This document shows positions 1 through 6,442 of a DNA stretch of 9,235 bases, one piece after another. The position numbers were made by a program, and so were the translations under genes. The stretch's first letter is position 1. Every line of letters begins with the position of its first letter. The DNA is from Nitrospirota bacterium (GTDB lineage: Bacteria > Nitrospirota_A > Leptospirillia > Leptospirillales > Leptospirillaceae), in assembly GCA_027335985.1 (NCBI GenBank), contig DAHWGX010000063.1, forward strand, positions 1 through 9,235. The letters are read 5' to 3'. The notes under the pieces were generated by a model that was not told where the DNA came from, did no database searches, and was given only the letters and a program-made list of their open reading frames with translations.

Positions 1-6
1 GAAACC

Positions 7-35
7 TTGCTAAAATTGTTCTGATATATTATACT
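7..35 (+). promoter_or_regulatory. Promoter of the tRNA gene
   Basis: A sigma-70-type promoter is visible: TTGCTA at 7-12, a 17-bp spacer, and TATACT at 30-35. Transcription would start near 42, about 24 bases before the tRNA 5' end, leaving a short leader for RNase P to remove. The surrounding DNA is AT-rich compared with the rest of the window, as expected for a strong stable-RNA promoter. Inferred from consensus match only. Confidence 0.6.
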
Positions 36-65
36 TTATCGGTTTTTTCGCTTCTCCATCCATTT

Positions 66-141
66 GGCGATGTAGCTCAGTCGGCAGAGCAGGTGAATCA
101 TAATCACTCGGTCGGGGGTTCGAATCCCTCCATCGCCACCA
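66..141 (+). tRNA. tRNA with CAU anticodon, probably elongator tRNA-Met
   Basis: A full cloverleaf can be folded. The acceptor stem GGCGATG (66-72) pairs with CATCGCC (131-137). The D arm has GCTC/GAGC stems (75-78, 87-90). The anticodon stem GGTGA/TCACT (92-96, 104-108) encloses the loop ATCATAA with anticodon CAT at 99-101. The T arm GGGGG/CCCTC encloses TTCGAAT at 119-125. The discriminator A138 is followed by an encoded CCA (139-141). CAU can belong to initiator Met, elongator Met or the lysidine-modified Ile2. The paired first acceptor base pair (G-C) argues against initiator, and overall similarity favours elongator Met. Ile2 cannot be excluded without comparison. Confidence 0.93.
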
Positions 142-225
142 ATATTACCTCTCCAGCGGCACTGCTTCATCTATTATCCCGTTTTTGTCTGAAGGGGTAG
201 ACCGGTTCATTTTATTATTTGACTA

Positions 226-261
226 CCTCCTGTTGACGGCTCACCCGTTTGGAACAGGAGG
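226..261 (+). promoter_or_regulatory. SD-sequestering leader hairpin
   Basis: A perfect 9-bp inverted repeat pairs CCTCCTGTT (226-234) with AACAGGAGG (253-261). Inside it, ACGG (236-239) pairs with CCGT (245-248) around the loop CTCAC, giving a two-part stem of about 13 pairs with a small internal asymmetry. The 3' arm contains AGGAGG (256-261), which lies 5 bases before a TTG start at 267. In RNA this fold would hide the ribosome binding site of the downstream ORF. No T-run follows, so it is not an intrinsic terminator. The pairing is seen directly; the regulatory role is inference. Confidence 0.5.
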
Positions 262-266
262 ATTCG

Positions 267-482
267 TTGGAACAACCCGCCCCCTCTGCTACACCGCCCG
301 TTCTTTGGAAAACGTTGGAATCTTGGACCGTTCATCGTCGAACCGATGGATCCTGGACCCGAAGCGGCCGCCCTCTGGGACCAGACTCCGGGAGCATCAT
401 CCCCTGGAGTACAAGAAACTTCCCGGGCGCGTGCGATCTCTGGACGACCATCCAAGAACCGAGCGTTCGGCTCAAGTCGTGA
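267..482 (+). CDS. Small Trp-rich hypothetical protein, 71 aa
   Basis: I do not recognise this protein. The TTG start at 267 is chosen because a strong AGGAGG lies 5 bases upstream; an earlier in-frame TTG at 249 falls inside the leader hairpin. The product has a proline-rich N-terminus (residues 4-11), five tryptophans (14, 20, 30, 47, 59), one cysteine (56) and many Ser/Thr/Arg. There is no signal peptide or membrane segment. Third codon positions favour C and G in this frame. A short CACC/GGTG hairpin followed by six Ts begins 5 bases after the stop, as a small monocistronic gene would have. It lies between the tRNA and the 3' end of fliM, in convergent orientation to fliM. It could still be a chance ORF, since other frames here are open too. 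Confidence 0.4.
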   Translation: MEQPAPSATPPVLWKTLESWTVHRRTDGSWTRSGRPLGPDSGSIIPWSTRNFPGACDLWTTIQEPSVRLKS

Positions 483-487
483 ATCCT

Positions 488-504
488 CACCTCCGGTGTT
501 TTTT
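488..504 (+). terminator. Weak intrinsic terminator after the small ORF
   Basis: CACC (488-491) pairs with GGTG (495-498) around a three-base loop, followed directly by TTTTTT (499-504). The stem is only 4 bp, so the terminator would be weak. Its position just after the stop of the 71-aa ORF is its main support. Confidence 0.3.
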
Positions 505-533
505 GCCCTTTCCCTGATCTGGGCGAAAGAGGT

Positions 534-1562
534 CTAGGCTCTCGACTCCTCGTCCTCACCCCTCTTCACATCCGTGAGATCAGGGAAAATCCGGTCTTCG
601 ATACGCACCGCACGGTTTGACCGGTAGACTCCTGGCCTCCCCCTGAAACGAAGGGCCTTTTCGATCGTGAGGTTGATGGGGTCGTCCACATACTGGTCGA
701 GATAGATCACATCTCCCGGCTTCCAGGCCATGACCTCGGACAAACGAGCCTGGGACCTTCCGAGTTCGGCGACGAGCCTGACCGGAATGGAGTCGAGCTG
801 CTGGCGAAGCCTCAGAATCCAGCGGTGGTCGACCTCGTACTGGTCGCTCTGGAATCCCGTGTACAACTTTTCCTTGATCGGCTCGATAGTCGAATAGGGG
901 ATACAGATGTACACAGGCCGCCCCTGACCGTCGATATCGAGACGATAGGTCAGGGAAATGACCATTTCGGTAGGAGAGACGATCGCAGAAAACTGGGGGT
1001 TGATTTCGGAGCGGATATAGGTGACTCCGATGTGATGCACCGGAGCCCAGGCTTTTTCGAAATCTCCGATGGCCTGATTGAGGATGTTGCGGGTGATTCG
1101 ATTCTCGATGGGAGAAAAGTCTCGCCCTTCGACCTTGACATGTCCCCGGCCAACCCCTCCGAAAAGGTGGTCGACGAGCAGATAGACCATGCGAGCGTCG
1201 ATGATCAGGAGAAAATTCCGCTTCATGGGTTCGAGGCGGAGAATGTTGATATTCGAGGGGAGAGCCACTTTTTTGATGAACTCGCCGAACTTGATCATCT
1301 CGGTGGAGACCGGAGAAAATTCGACGGCCTTCCGGAGGGTCGAGGAGAGGGTCACCTGAAAGAAGCGCGCGAACCGCTCGTTGACGATCTCGAGAGTGGG
1401 CATGCGACCGCGAATTACCCGCTCCTGACTCGCCAGGTTGTATTCCCGAGTCTTTTTGCCGGGCTCTTCCTGGACCTCGGGCTTCTGGGTCTCGATATCC
1501 CCTTCGACGATCCCCCGGAGCAGGGCGTTGACCTCGTCCTGGGAGAGAATGTTTTCAGCCAT
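534..1562 (-). CDS. fliM: Flagellar motor switch protein FliM
   Basis: FliM is the middle component of the cytoplasmic C-ring at the base of the flagellum. It binds phosphorylated CheY through its N-terminus and transmits the signal that switches rotation. The 342-residue product has the usual family length. Residues 5-17 (ILSQDEVNALLRG) are the conserved CheY-P-binding segment. Residues about 40-230 form the CheC-like middle domain, with LFGGVGRG at 133-140 matching the GGxG motif needed for FliG contact. Residues about 245-325 form the SpoA/FliN-like C-terminal domain. The ATG at 1562 has GAGGGG upstream. The gene is the third on the minus strand after the dehydrogenase and hydrolase genes. 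No fliL, fliN or other flagellar gene adjoins it here, and no clear terminator follows. Identity is secure; operon membership is not. Confidence 0.96.
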   Translation of the reverse strand: MAENILSQDEVNALLRGIVEGDIETQKPEVQEEPGKKTREYNLASQERVIRGRMPTLEIVNERFARFFQVTLSSTLRKAVEFSPVSTEMIKFGEFIKKVALPSNINILRLEPMKRNFLLIIDARMVYLLVDHLFGGVGRGHVKVEGRDFSPIENRITRNILNQAIGDFEKAWAPVHHIGVTYIRSEINPQFSAIVSPTEMVISLTYRLDIDGQGRPVYICIPYSTIEPIKEKLYTGFQSDQYEVDHRWILRLRQQLDSIPVRLVAELGRSQARLSEVMAWKPGDVIYLDQYVDDPINLTIEKALRFRGRPGVYRSNRAVRIEDRIFPDLTDVKRGEDEESRA

Positions 1563-1593
1563 CGGCAGGCCCCCTCACGAGATTCAGCTTTCT

Positions 1594-1610
1594 GCGGAGC
1601 CTCCCTCCGC
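1594..1610 (-). promoter_or_regulatory. Hairpin in the fliM leader
   Basis: GCGGAG (1594-1599) and CTCCGC (1605-1610) form a 6-bp stem with a five-base loop in the 89-bp gap between the hydrolase stop and the fliM start. On the minus-strand RNA the loop shows GGAGG. There is no T-run, so it is not a standard terminator. A sigma-28-like minus-strand -10 match (TCCGATAA, complement of 1635-1642) lies just upstream. Function is unknown. Confidence 0.25.
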
Positions 1611-1651
1611 GAAGTCGATCATTCCTTTGCAAACTTATCGGACGATTCGCC

Positions 1652-2386
1652 TCACTGGGACACCGGGAGACCCAAACATCCCCCAAGAAACGCCCTCATC
1701 TCCTTTTCAGCAGCCTCCGCGGCCTCCTTATGATAGGCCGAGCGGTCTTCGCAGAAGAATCCATGGCCGGCTCCGGGGTAGGTGACCATCCGGAATTTTT
1801 TTCCGACTTTCTGGAGACTGTCCGAGACGGCCTTCCTTTCTTCCGCAGGGATGAAGGAATCCACTTCTCCGAAAAGGAGGAGGAGACTCGCCTCAATTTT
1901 CCCGACATGGGCCAGCGGCACCTCCGTTTGACCCGGGAAATACCCTTTCGGAGCCCCGATTCCTCCTCCATAAAAAGAGACGGCACATTGAATCTCCCTT
2001 CCCAGCCATTCCGACGACAGGAAAGCGAGACGGCCTCCCATGCAGAATCCTACCACAGCAATCCGCCCCCCATCGACCCGGGGATCATCCTTGAGGAGGC
2101 GCACGGCCCGCGCGATATCCTCCCGGGCCTCCTCATCCTTCATCCGGGACAGGTTGTTCATGGCCGTCTCTCTGTCTTCGTAGGAAACCGCACGCCGCTC
2201 CTGGGGAAGACGATGGTAGAGGTCGGGGGTGACAGCCACCATTCCCCACGAGGACAATCGATCGGTAAGCCTGCGAAAATGTTCGTTGACTCCATAGGCC
2301 TCCATCAGAATGACGATTCCCGGGACCTTTCCTTTCCCCTCCGGAGTTGACCGGAATGCAAACCCGCGGTCGATCCATTCTCCCAT
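1652..2386 (-). CDS. Dienelactone hydrolase family protein
   Basis: This is an alpha/beta hydrolase of the dienelactone hydrolase (DLH) family. Family members are cytoplasmic and open lactone or ester bonds through a Cys-Asp-His triad; many have unknown natural substrates. In the 244-residue product the nucleophile elbow is GFCMGG (113-118) with Cys115. The acid is Asp176 in GEVDSFIP, and the base is His208 in GAGHGF. MEAYG (28-32) carries the glutamate (Glu29) that holds the cysteine in dienelactone hydrolases. The ATG at 2386 is chosen because AGGAG lies 7 bases upstream and the family fold begins here; the longer open frame only overlaps the upstream gene. It starts 14 bp after the alcohol dehydrogenase stop, so the two are almost certainly co-transcribed. 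No signal peptide is seen. The substrate cannot be told from sequence. Confidence 0.9.
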   Translation of the reverse strand: MGEWIDRGFAFRSTPEGKGKVPGIVILMEAYGVNEHFRRLTDRLSSWGMVAVTPDLYHRLPQERRAVSYEDRETAMNNLSRMKDEEAREDIARAVRLLKDDPRVDGGRIAVVGFCMGGRLAFLSSEWLGREIQCAVSFYGGGIGAPKGYFPGQTEVPLAHVGKIEASLLLLFGEVDSFIPAEERKAVSDSLQKVGKKFRMVTYPGAGHGFFCEDRSAYHKEAAEAAEKEMRAFLGGCLGLPVSQ

Positions 2387-2400
2387 CAGCACACTCCTTT

Positions 2401-3453
2401 TTATCGATTCGTCAAGGTGGCCATGTCGATCACGAACCGGTACCGCACATCTCCGGCCAAGGTCCGCTCGTAGGCCTCGTTGACCTTCTGGATGGGGATC
2501 AGCTCGATATCGGACACGATCCCATTCTGGCCGCAATAGTCAAGCATTTCCTGCGTTTCCCGGATTCCGCCGATCAGGGATGCGGTCAGGTTCCTCCGGC
2601 GTGATATGAGAAGAAAGGAATGGATCGACAATGGCTTCTCGGGCACTCCCAGAAGAACGGACGCCCCATCCTTCCGGAGGGCGCCGAGGTAGGGAGCGAG
2701 ATCATGGTCTGCCGATACCGCATCCACCATCAGGTCGAACCGGTTCGCCACAGCGGTGCCCCACCCGTCCTTTTTCGTCAGGACGAAGTCGTGGGCCCCG
2801 AGCCTCCGTGCGTCCTCCTCCTTGGCAGGAGAGGTGCTGAACACAGTGACGCGCGCACCCATGGCCCGGGCGAATTTGATCGCCATGTGTCCGAGCCCCC
2901 CCAGACCGACGACACCGACCTCGCTTCCCTCCCGAACATGGAAGCGGCGTAGCGGAGAAAAGGTCGTGATGCCGGCGCACAGAAGCGGCGCCACATGGGA
3001 GAGAGGGAGATTGTCCGGAAGGTGCAGGACGAAATCTTCCGAAACGACGATCAGGTTTGAATACCCTCCGTAGGTGGGCGTTTTTCCGTCTCTCTCGACG
3101 GAATTATACGTCCACACGGGGCCGGAATCGCAGAACTGCTCCTCCCCTTCCCGACAGGAAGGGCAGACACGGCAGGAATCGACCATGCAACCGACTCCTG
3201 CCAGGTCCCCCACAGCGAAGCGTGTCACATCCGGTCCCGTTGCGATCACTCTTCCAGCGATTTCGTGGCCCGGAACCATCGGAAAACGGGCCCCGCCCCA
3301 CTCGTCGCGGGCCTGATGGATATCAGAGTGGCAGATGCCGGCATAAAGGATTTCGATGACGACATCCGTCGCCCCCGGATCCCTCCTGTCGAAGGAAAAG
3401 GGTTCGAGGAGGCTTTTTGCCGCCCTGGAGGCGTATCCCTGGGCTTTGATCAT
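2401..3453 (-). CDS. Zinc-dependent NAD(P) alcohol dehydrogenase, CAD/YahK type
   Basis: This medium-chain zinc alcohol dehydrogenase interconverts alcohols and aldehydes with NAD(P)H and most resembles the cinnamyl-alcohol-dehydrogenase-like group that includes E. coli YahK. The 350-residue product is typical in length. Catalytic zinc ligands are Cys41 (GICHSD), His63 (PGHE) and Cys159 (LLCAGITT). Structural zinc ligands are Cys94, Cys97, Cys100 and Cys108. The Rossmann motif GLGGLG is at 183-188. The following strand ends in FSTSPAK, without the acidic residue usual for NAD-only enzymes, which suggests NADP(H) preference. The ATG at 3453 fits the family N-terminus; the SD (AAAGGG) is weak. 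It is the first gene of the minus-strand block and is followed closely by the DLH-family gene, hinting at shared aldehyde or ester detoxification. That pathway link is inference. Confidence 0.93.
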   Translation of the reverse strand: MIKAQGYASRAAKSLLEPFSFDRRDPGATDVVIEILYAGICHSDIHQARDEWGGARFPMVPGHEIAGRVIATGPDVTRFAVGDLAGVGCMVDSCRVCPSCREGEEQFCDSGPVWTYNSVERDGKTPTYGGYSNLIVVSEDFVLHLPDNLPLSHVAPLLCAGITTFSPLRRFHVREGSEVGVVGLGGLGHMAIKFARAMGARVTVFSTSPAKEEDARRLGAHDFVLTKKDGWGTAVANRFDLMVDAVSADHDLAPYLGALRKDGASVLLGVPEKPLSIHSFLLISRRRNLTASLIGGIRETQEMLDYCGQNGIVSDIELIPIQKVNEAYERTLAGDVRYRFVIDMATLTNR

Positions 3454-3559
3454 TGATGGCCCTTTCGTTCGGGTTGGCGGATTGATGACTTGTCGAGGGA
3501 AAATTCGGCGGAGACTCCAAAAATCGCAGGGAGCCCCTTTCTGACAAACCTGTTTTTTG

Positions 3560-3588
3560 ATCCTACCGCAGGAATTCCCCGAAAACAA
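3560..3588 (-). promoter_or_regulatory. Candidate promoter for the dehydrogenase-hydrolase unit
   Basis: On the minus strand, TTGTTT (complement of 3583-3588) and TAGGAT (complement of 3560-3565) are separated by 17 bp, about 107 bases upstream of the dehydrogenase ATG. This is a plausible sigma-70 promoter by consensus only. The region between the two divergent genes holds no other ORF that I can support. Confidence 0.35.
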
Positions 3589-3641
3589 GGCGTCTCCCGA
3601 TGAAGATTTGACCCCAGGCCCGGGCGAATTGGCCAAAAAAC

Positions 3642-3650
3642 TGCTATACT
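3642..3650 (+). promoter_or_regulatory. Extended -10 promoter of ppa
   Basis: TGCTATACT is an extended -10 element (TGn followed by TATACT at 3645-3650). No good -35 sits 17 bp upstream, as is common for extended -10 promoters. Transcription would start near 3657, about 47 bases ahead of the ppa ATG, and probably also serves the ABC exporter genes behind it. Confidence 0.5.
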
Positions 3651-3703
3651 CTTCCGGGTGGAATCCTATGCAGATAAACACATCCCCTGAAACGGAGGCG
3701 CCC

Positions 3704-4255
3704 ATGTTCAATCCCTGGCACGATCTATCCCTCGGCAGCAACGCTCCCCATGAACTTCAGGTCCTGATCGAGATTCCGGCGAAAAGCCGGGTCAAGTACG
3801 AACTGGACAAGGAAACGGGGCTCATGCGCGTCGACCGGATCCTTCACAGCGCCGTCTACTACCCGACAAACTACGGACTCATTCCGCAAACCTACTGCGA
3901 GGACAACGATCCCCTCGACGTTTTCGTCTTCTCGGGGGAATCCCTCCTCTCGAACTCCATCGTCATGGTTCGCCCCGTGGGCATCATCCACATGGAAGAC
4001 GGGGGAGAAAAAGACGACAAGATCGTCGCCGTCATGGTCAAGGATCCGGAGTGGGGACAATACCGTCACATCGAAGACCTCATCCCGCACAAGATCCGGG
4101 AACTCACCCAGTTCCTCAAGGATTACAAGACTCTCGAAAACAAACAGGTCATCGTGAGCGACGTCGAGGGGAACACCGTCGCGAAGAAGTCCATCGAGGA
4201 TGCCATCGCCCTCTACGGATCCAAGAAGAGCCAGCTCGTCAAAAAGTCCCGGTAG
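3704..4255 (+). CDS. ppa: Soluble inorganic pyrophosphatase (family I)
   Basis: It hydrolyses pyrophosphate to two phosphates with Mg2+, pulling nucleic-acid, protein and activated-sugar synthesis forward; it is cytoplasmic. The 183-residue product is close to the usual bacterial length (about 175). The family signature DNDPLDV (67-73) carries the metal-binding aspartates Asp67, Asp69 and Asp72. Other conserved positions are Glu23 in IEIP, KYE (31-33), the DR pair at 44-45, the YYP stretch (52-54), Asp104/Asp105 with Lys106, and YK (141-142). The start at 3704 is chosen because GGAGG lies 5 bases upstream and the protein begins with the family-typical NPWHDL; the open frame extends further upstream without support. 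The next gene begins 6 bp after the stop, so it is probably co-transcribed with the ABC exporter. Confidence 0.96.
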   Translation: MFNPWHDLSLGSNAPHELQVLIEIPAKSRVKYELDKETGLMRVDRILHSAVYYPTNYGLIPQTYCEDNDPLDVFVFSGESLLSNSIVMVRPVGIIHMEDGGEKDDKIVAVMVKDPEWGQYRHIEDLIPHKIRELTQFLKDYKTLENKQVIVSDVEGNTVAKKSIEDAIALYGSKKSQLVKKSR

Positions 4256-4261
4256 GGCCTC

Positions 4262-4957
4262 ATGCAGGAAGACGTTCGTCCCGGCCTTTCGGTCCGGCTC
4301 GACGCCGTCACAAAGATATACAACGTGGCCGGGGATGAGCTTCCCGCCATACGAGGCGTCACCCTCTCCTTCGACAGGGGGGAAGCCCTGGCGCTGGTGG
4401 GAAGCTCCGGATCCGGAAAATCCACGCTCCTTCATCTCTCCGGACTTCTCGACCGCCCGACAACCGGGGCCGTCTTCTATGAAAACAGCCGGGTGGACTC
4501 GCTTTCCCCTTCCGACCGCGCCATTCTGAGGAACCGGTCTGTGGGGTTCGTATTCCAGAACTTTCAGCTCATCCCCCGGACAACCGCCCTTGAAAACGTT
4601 GAAATGCCGCTCCTCTACAGAGGGGTTCCCCCCAGGGAACGACGGGAAAGAGCCCGGGAACTTCTCCTGTCGGTAGGAATGGGGGACAGGGAGAGACATT
4701 ACTCTTCCCAACTTTCCGGGGGCCAGCAGCAGCGGGTGGCCATCGCCCGGGCCCTGGTCGCCTCCCCCGGACTCCTCCTGGCCGACGAGCCCACCGGGAA
4801 TCTCGACAGCCGTTCGGCGGTGTCCGTGCTGGACCTCCTCATGAAGGCCCAGGAGCGCACCCGGATGACCCTGGTACTGGTCACCCACGACGCCGAGGTC
4901 GCACGGTTCGCGTCGAGAACCGTGCGCGTTCGGGACGGACTTCTGGAGAAATCCTGA
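4262..4957 (+). CDS. ABC transporter ATPase, MacB/LolD type
   Basis: This is the ATP-hydrolysing subunit of a type VII (MacB/FtsX/LolCDE-like) ABC system, acting on the cytoplasmic face of the inner membrane. The 231-residue protein is a single nucleotide-binding domain with every motif intact: Walker A GSSGSGKST (47-55), Q-loop Gln99 in FVFQN, signature LSGGQ (151-155), Walker B LLLADE (171-176) with catalytic Glu176, D-loop NLDS (180-183), and the H-loop His209 in VTHD. The ATG lies 6 bp after the ppa stop with only a weak SD, so translation is likely coupled to ppa. Its stop overlaps the permease start by one base (TGATG), showing that the two are made together. The transported substrate is not predictable. 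Confidence 0.94.
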   Translation: MQEDVRPGLSVRLDAVTKIYNVAGDELPAIRGVTLSFDRGEALALVGSSGSGKSTLLHLSGLLDRPTTGAVFYENSRVDSLSPSDRAILRNRSVGFVFQNFQLIPRTTALENVEMPLLYRGVPPRERRERARELLLSVGMGDRERHYSSQLSGGQQQRVAIARALVASPGLLLADEPTGNLDSRSAVSVLDLLMKAQERTRMTLVLVTHDAEVARFASRTVRVRDGLLEKS

Positions 4958-6165
4958 TGTTTATCGTTTCTCTGGGTTTAAGGGCTCTCCACAGGAATCC
5001 GTACCGCTCGATCCTGACCTCCCTGGGCATCGTCATCGGGGTTCTCTCGGTCATCGTTCTCGTCAGCATCGGTCTCGGGGCCAAGGCCCTGGTTCTGCAA
5101 AGCATCCAGAATCTGGGGCCCAACCTACTCATCGTCATTCCCGGAAGCGTCACCGATTCGGGAGCCCAGGTGGGGGGCGGGACGGATACGACCCTGACCC
5201 AGGAGGATGCCCAGGCCATCCGGCACGACTGCCCGGACGTCTGGAACGCATCGGGCGCTCTCCGGACTGCGGCCCAGGTCCAGTCCTCGCACGCCAACTG
5301 GTCGACAGTCATTCTCGGAGCCGAACCGAACTACCTTCCGGTTCGCGACTGGCATTTGGCCCGGGGAGGATTCTTCGGAGCCGAGGAGGAAGCCGCCTCC
5401 GCACGCGTCGCCGTGCTTGGCCACCTCGTCGCTTCCCGGCTCTTCGGGCTTGAGGATCCCCTCGGAAAATTCATTCAAATCAACCACTCCCCCTTTCGCG
5501 TGATCGGAATCCTCTCCTCCAAGGGACAGTCTCCCATGGGGATGAACCAGGATGACATGGTCGTCATTCCCCTCTCGACCCTTCAAAGCCAGATCATGGG
5601 CGTGACCTATGTCGGAGTGATTCTTGCCGCAGCCCAAAGCCCCGACCGTGTCGGCGATGCCCGAAGAGAGATCCGGGACCTGCTCCTTCTCCGCCATCAC
5701 ATCCCCGCCGGGGGGCATCCGGATTTCGACATCCAGGCATTGTCCGACATCGCCAAAACCGCCAACCGGCTTTCGCTCATCCTGACCCTGCTGCTGGCCC
5801 TCATCGCCTCCATCTCCCTCATCGTCGGCGGGATCGGGATCCTCAACATCATGCTTGTCTCCGTTCGCGAACGGACCCGTGAAATCGGTATCCGCATGGC
5901 GATCGGCGCCAGGCCGAGGGACATCCTGCTTCAGTTTCTCACGGAAAGCGCCGCTCTTTCTTTCTTCGGCGGGATCGCCGGTGGCATTTTGGGGGTTCTG
6001 TCGATCCTCGCCCTCCGCTCTTTCCTCGGATGGCCGGCCCCCATTCCATGGGAGGATTCACTCATAACGGTCGCGGGGGCCACCCTTCTCGGGGTTCTCT
6101 TCGGCCTTTACCCCGCATGGAGGGCTTCCCGGCTTGATCCGATGGAGGCTTTGCGATACGAATGA
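4957..6165 (+). CDS. MacB/FtsX-family ABC permease
   Basis: This is the membrane subunit that works with the preceding ATPase as a mechanotransmission-type exporter: ATP binding in the cytoplasm moves a periplasmic domain that pushes substrate toward an outer-membrane channel. The 402-residue product has the classic layout: TM1 at about 20-41, a MacB-type periplasmic core domain at about 42-268, then TM2 (273-302), TM3 (331-353) and TM4 (368-388). The cytoplasmic loop VRERTREIGIRMAIGARPRDIL (303-324) is the conserved coupling region that contacts the ATPase. The C-terminus PAWRASRLDPMEALRYE is characteristic of MacB. Unlike E. coli MacB, the ATPase is a separate gene. The ATG at 4957 overlaps the ATPase stop. 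The probable partner fusion protein follows after 277 bp. Confidence 0.94.
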   Translation: MFIVSLGLRALHRNPYRSILTSLGIVIGVLSVIVLVSIGLGAKALVLQSIQNLGPNLLIVIPGSVTDSGAQVGGGTDTTLTQEDAQAIRHDCPDVWNASGALRTAAQVQSSHANWSTVILGAEPNYLPVRDWHLARGGFFGAEEEAASARVAVLGHLVASRLFGLEDPLGKFIQINHSPFRVIGILSSKGQSPMGMNQDDMVVIPLSTLQSQIMGVTYVGVILAAAQSPDRVGDARREIRDLLLLRHHIPAGGHPDFDIQALSDIAKTANRLSLILTLLLALIASISLIVGGIGILNIMLVSVRERTREIGIRMAIGARPRDILLQFLTESAALSFFGGIAGGILGVLSILALRSFLGWPAPIPWEDSLITVAGATLLGVLFGLYPAWRASRLDPMEALRYE

Positions 6166-6197
6166 GCTCAATGCAAACACTCAGGCCACAACTCCGG

Positions 6198-6203
6198 TAT
6201 AAT
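6198..6203 (+). promoter_or_regulatory. Perfect -10 (TATAAT) ahead of the fusion-protein gene
   Basis: TATAAT at 6198-6203 lies in the gap after the permease. No good -35 is present at 17 bp (AAACAC), and there is no TG extension, so it may need an activator or be a chance match. A transcript starting near 6210 would begin at the hairpin 6212-6229. If real, the fusion protein can be made separately from the ATPase and permease. Confidence 0.35.
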
Positions 6204-6211
6204 CGGGAAAA

Positions 6212-6229
6212 AAGGGCTACCCGGCCCTT
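6212..6229. terminator. Hairpin with minus-strand T-run
   Basis: AAGGGC (6212-6217) pairs with GCCCTT (6224-6229) around a six-base loop. Read on the minus strand, the stem runs directly into a T-tract (complement of 6208-6213), the form of an intrinsic terminator. On the plus strand it has no T-run and would be a leader hairpin. It may stop antisense transcription entering from the right. It lies in a 277-bp gap (6166-6442) that otherwise holds only the -10 element and an imperfect direct repeat. Confidence 0.35.
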
Positions 6230-6442
6230 CCGGTATTTTATCGGGCTGGGCGGCATACCTTGGCATTCATGGCGGGGAAGGATGGCGCGGACGGCAGAGC
6301 CGCCCTGGAATTTTGACTTTCAGTGTGGCATCTTCTGTCGTTCGAGGAACTGGCGAATCACATCAGTGGGGACTCCTCCTCAGCTTCCGGCAAAGCCGCT
6401 GGGGGACCAGAGCGATCCTCCCCATTCAGGGAGCACAGAATC

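Noticed and set aside
66..141. tRNA 3' end as an integration attachment site
   Set aside because: No integrase gene and no second copy of the tRNA 3' end were seen in the window.
185..517. Plus-strand frame of 110 codons after the tRNA
   Set aside because: It starts with a TTG lacking an SD, passes through the hairpin, and its composition is less coding-like than the 267-482 frame that it overlaps.
825..1733. Plus-strand open frame of 302 codons
   Set aside because: It is antisense to fliM, whose family match is beyond doubt. Its product is Asp/Gly-rich with no recognisable domain and it has no ribosome site, which is typical of antisense frames at high GC.
2387..2536. Longer N-terminus for the DLH-family gene
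   Set aside because: It lies inside the dehydrogenase coding region in another frame. The ATG at 2386 has a good SD and fits the family.
3454..3741. Longer N-terminus for the alcohol dehydrogenase
   Set aside because: The extension overlaps the divergent ppa promoter and start, shows no family similarity, and the family N-terminus begins at 3453.
3725..4888. Minus-strand open frame of 387 codons
   Set aside because: It is antisense to both ppa and the ABC ATPase, two certain genes. The translation is low-complexity and crosses their boundary.
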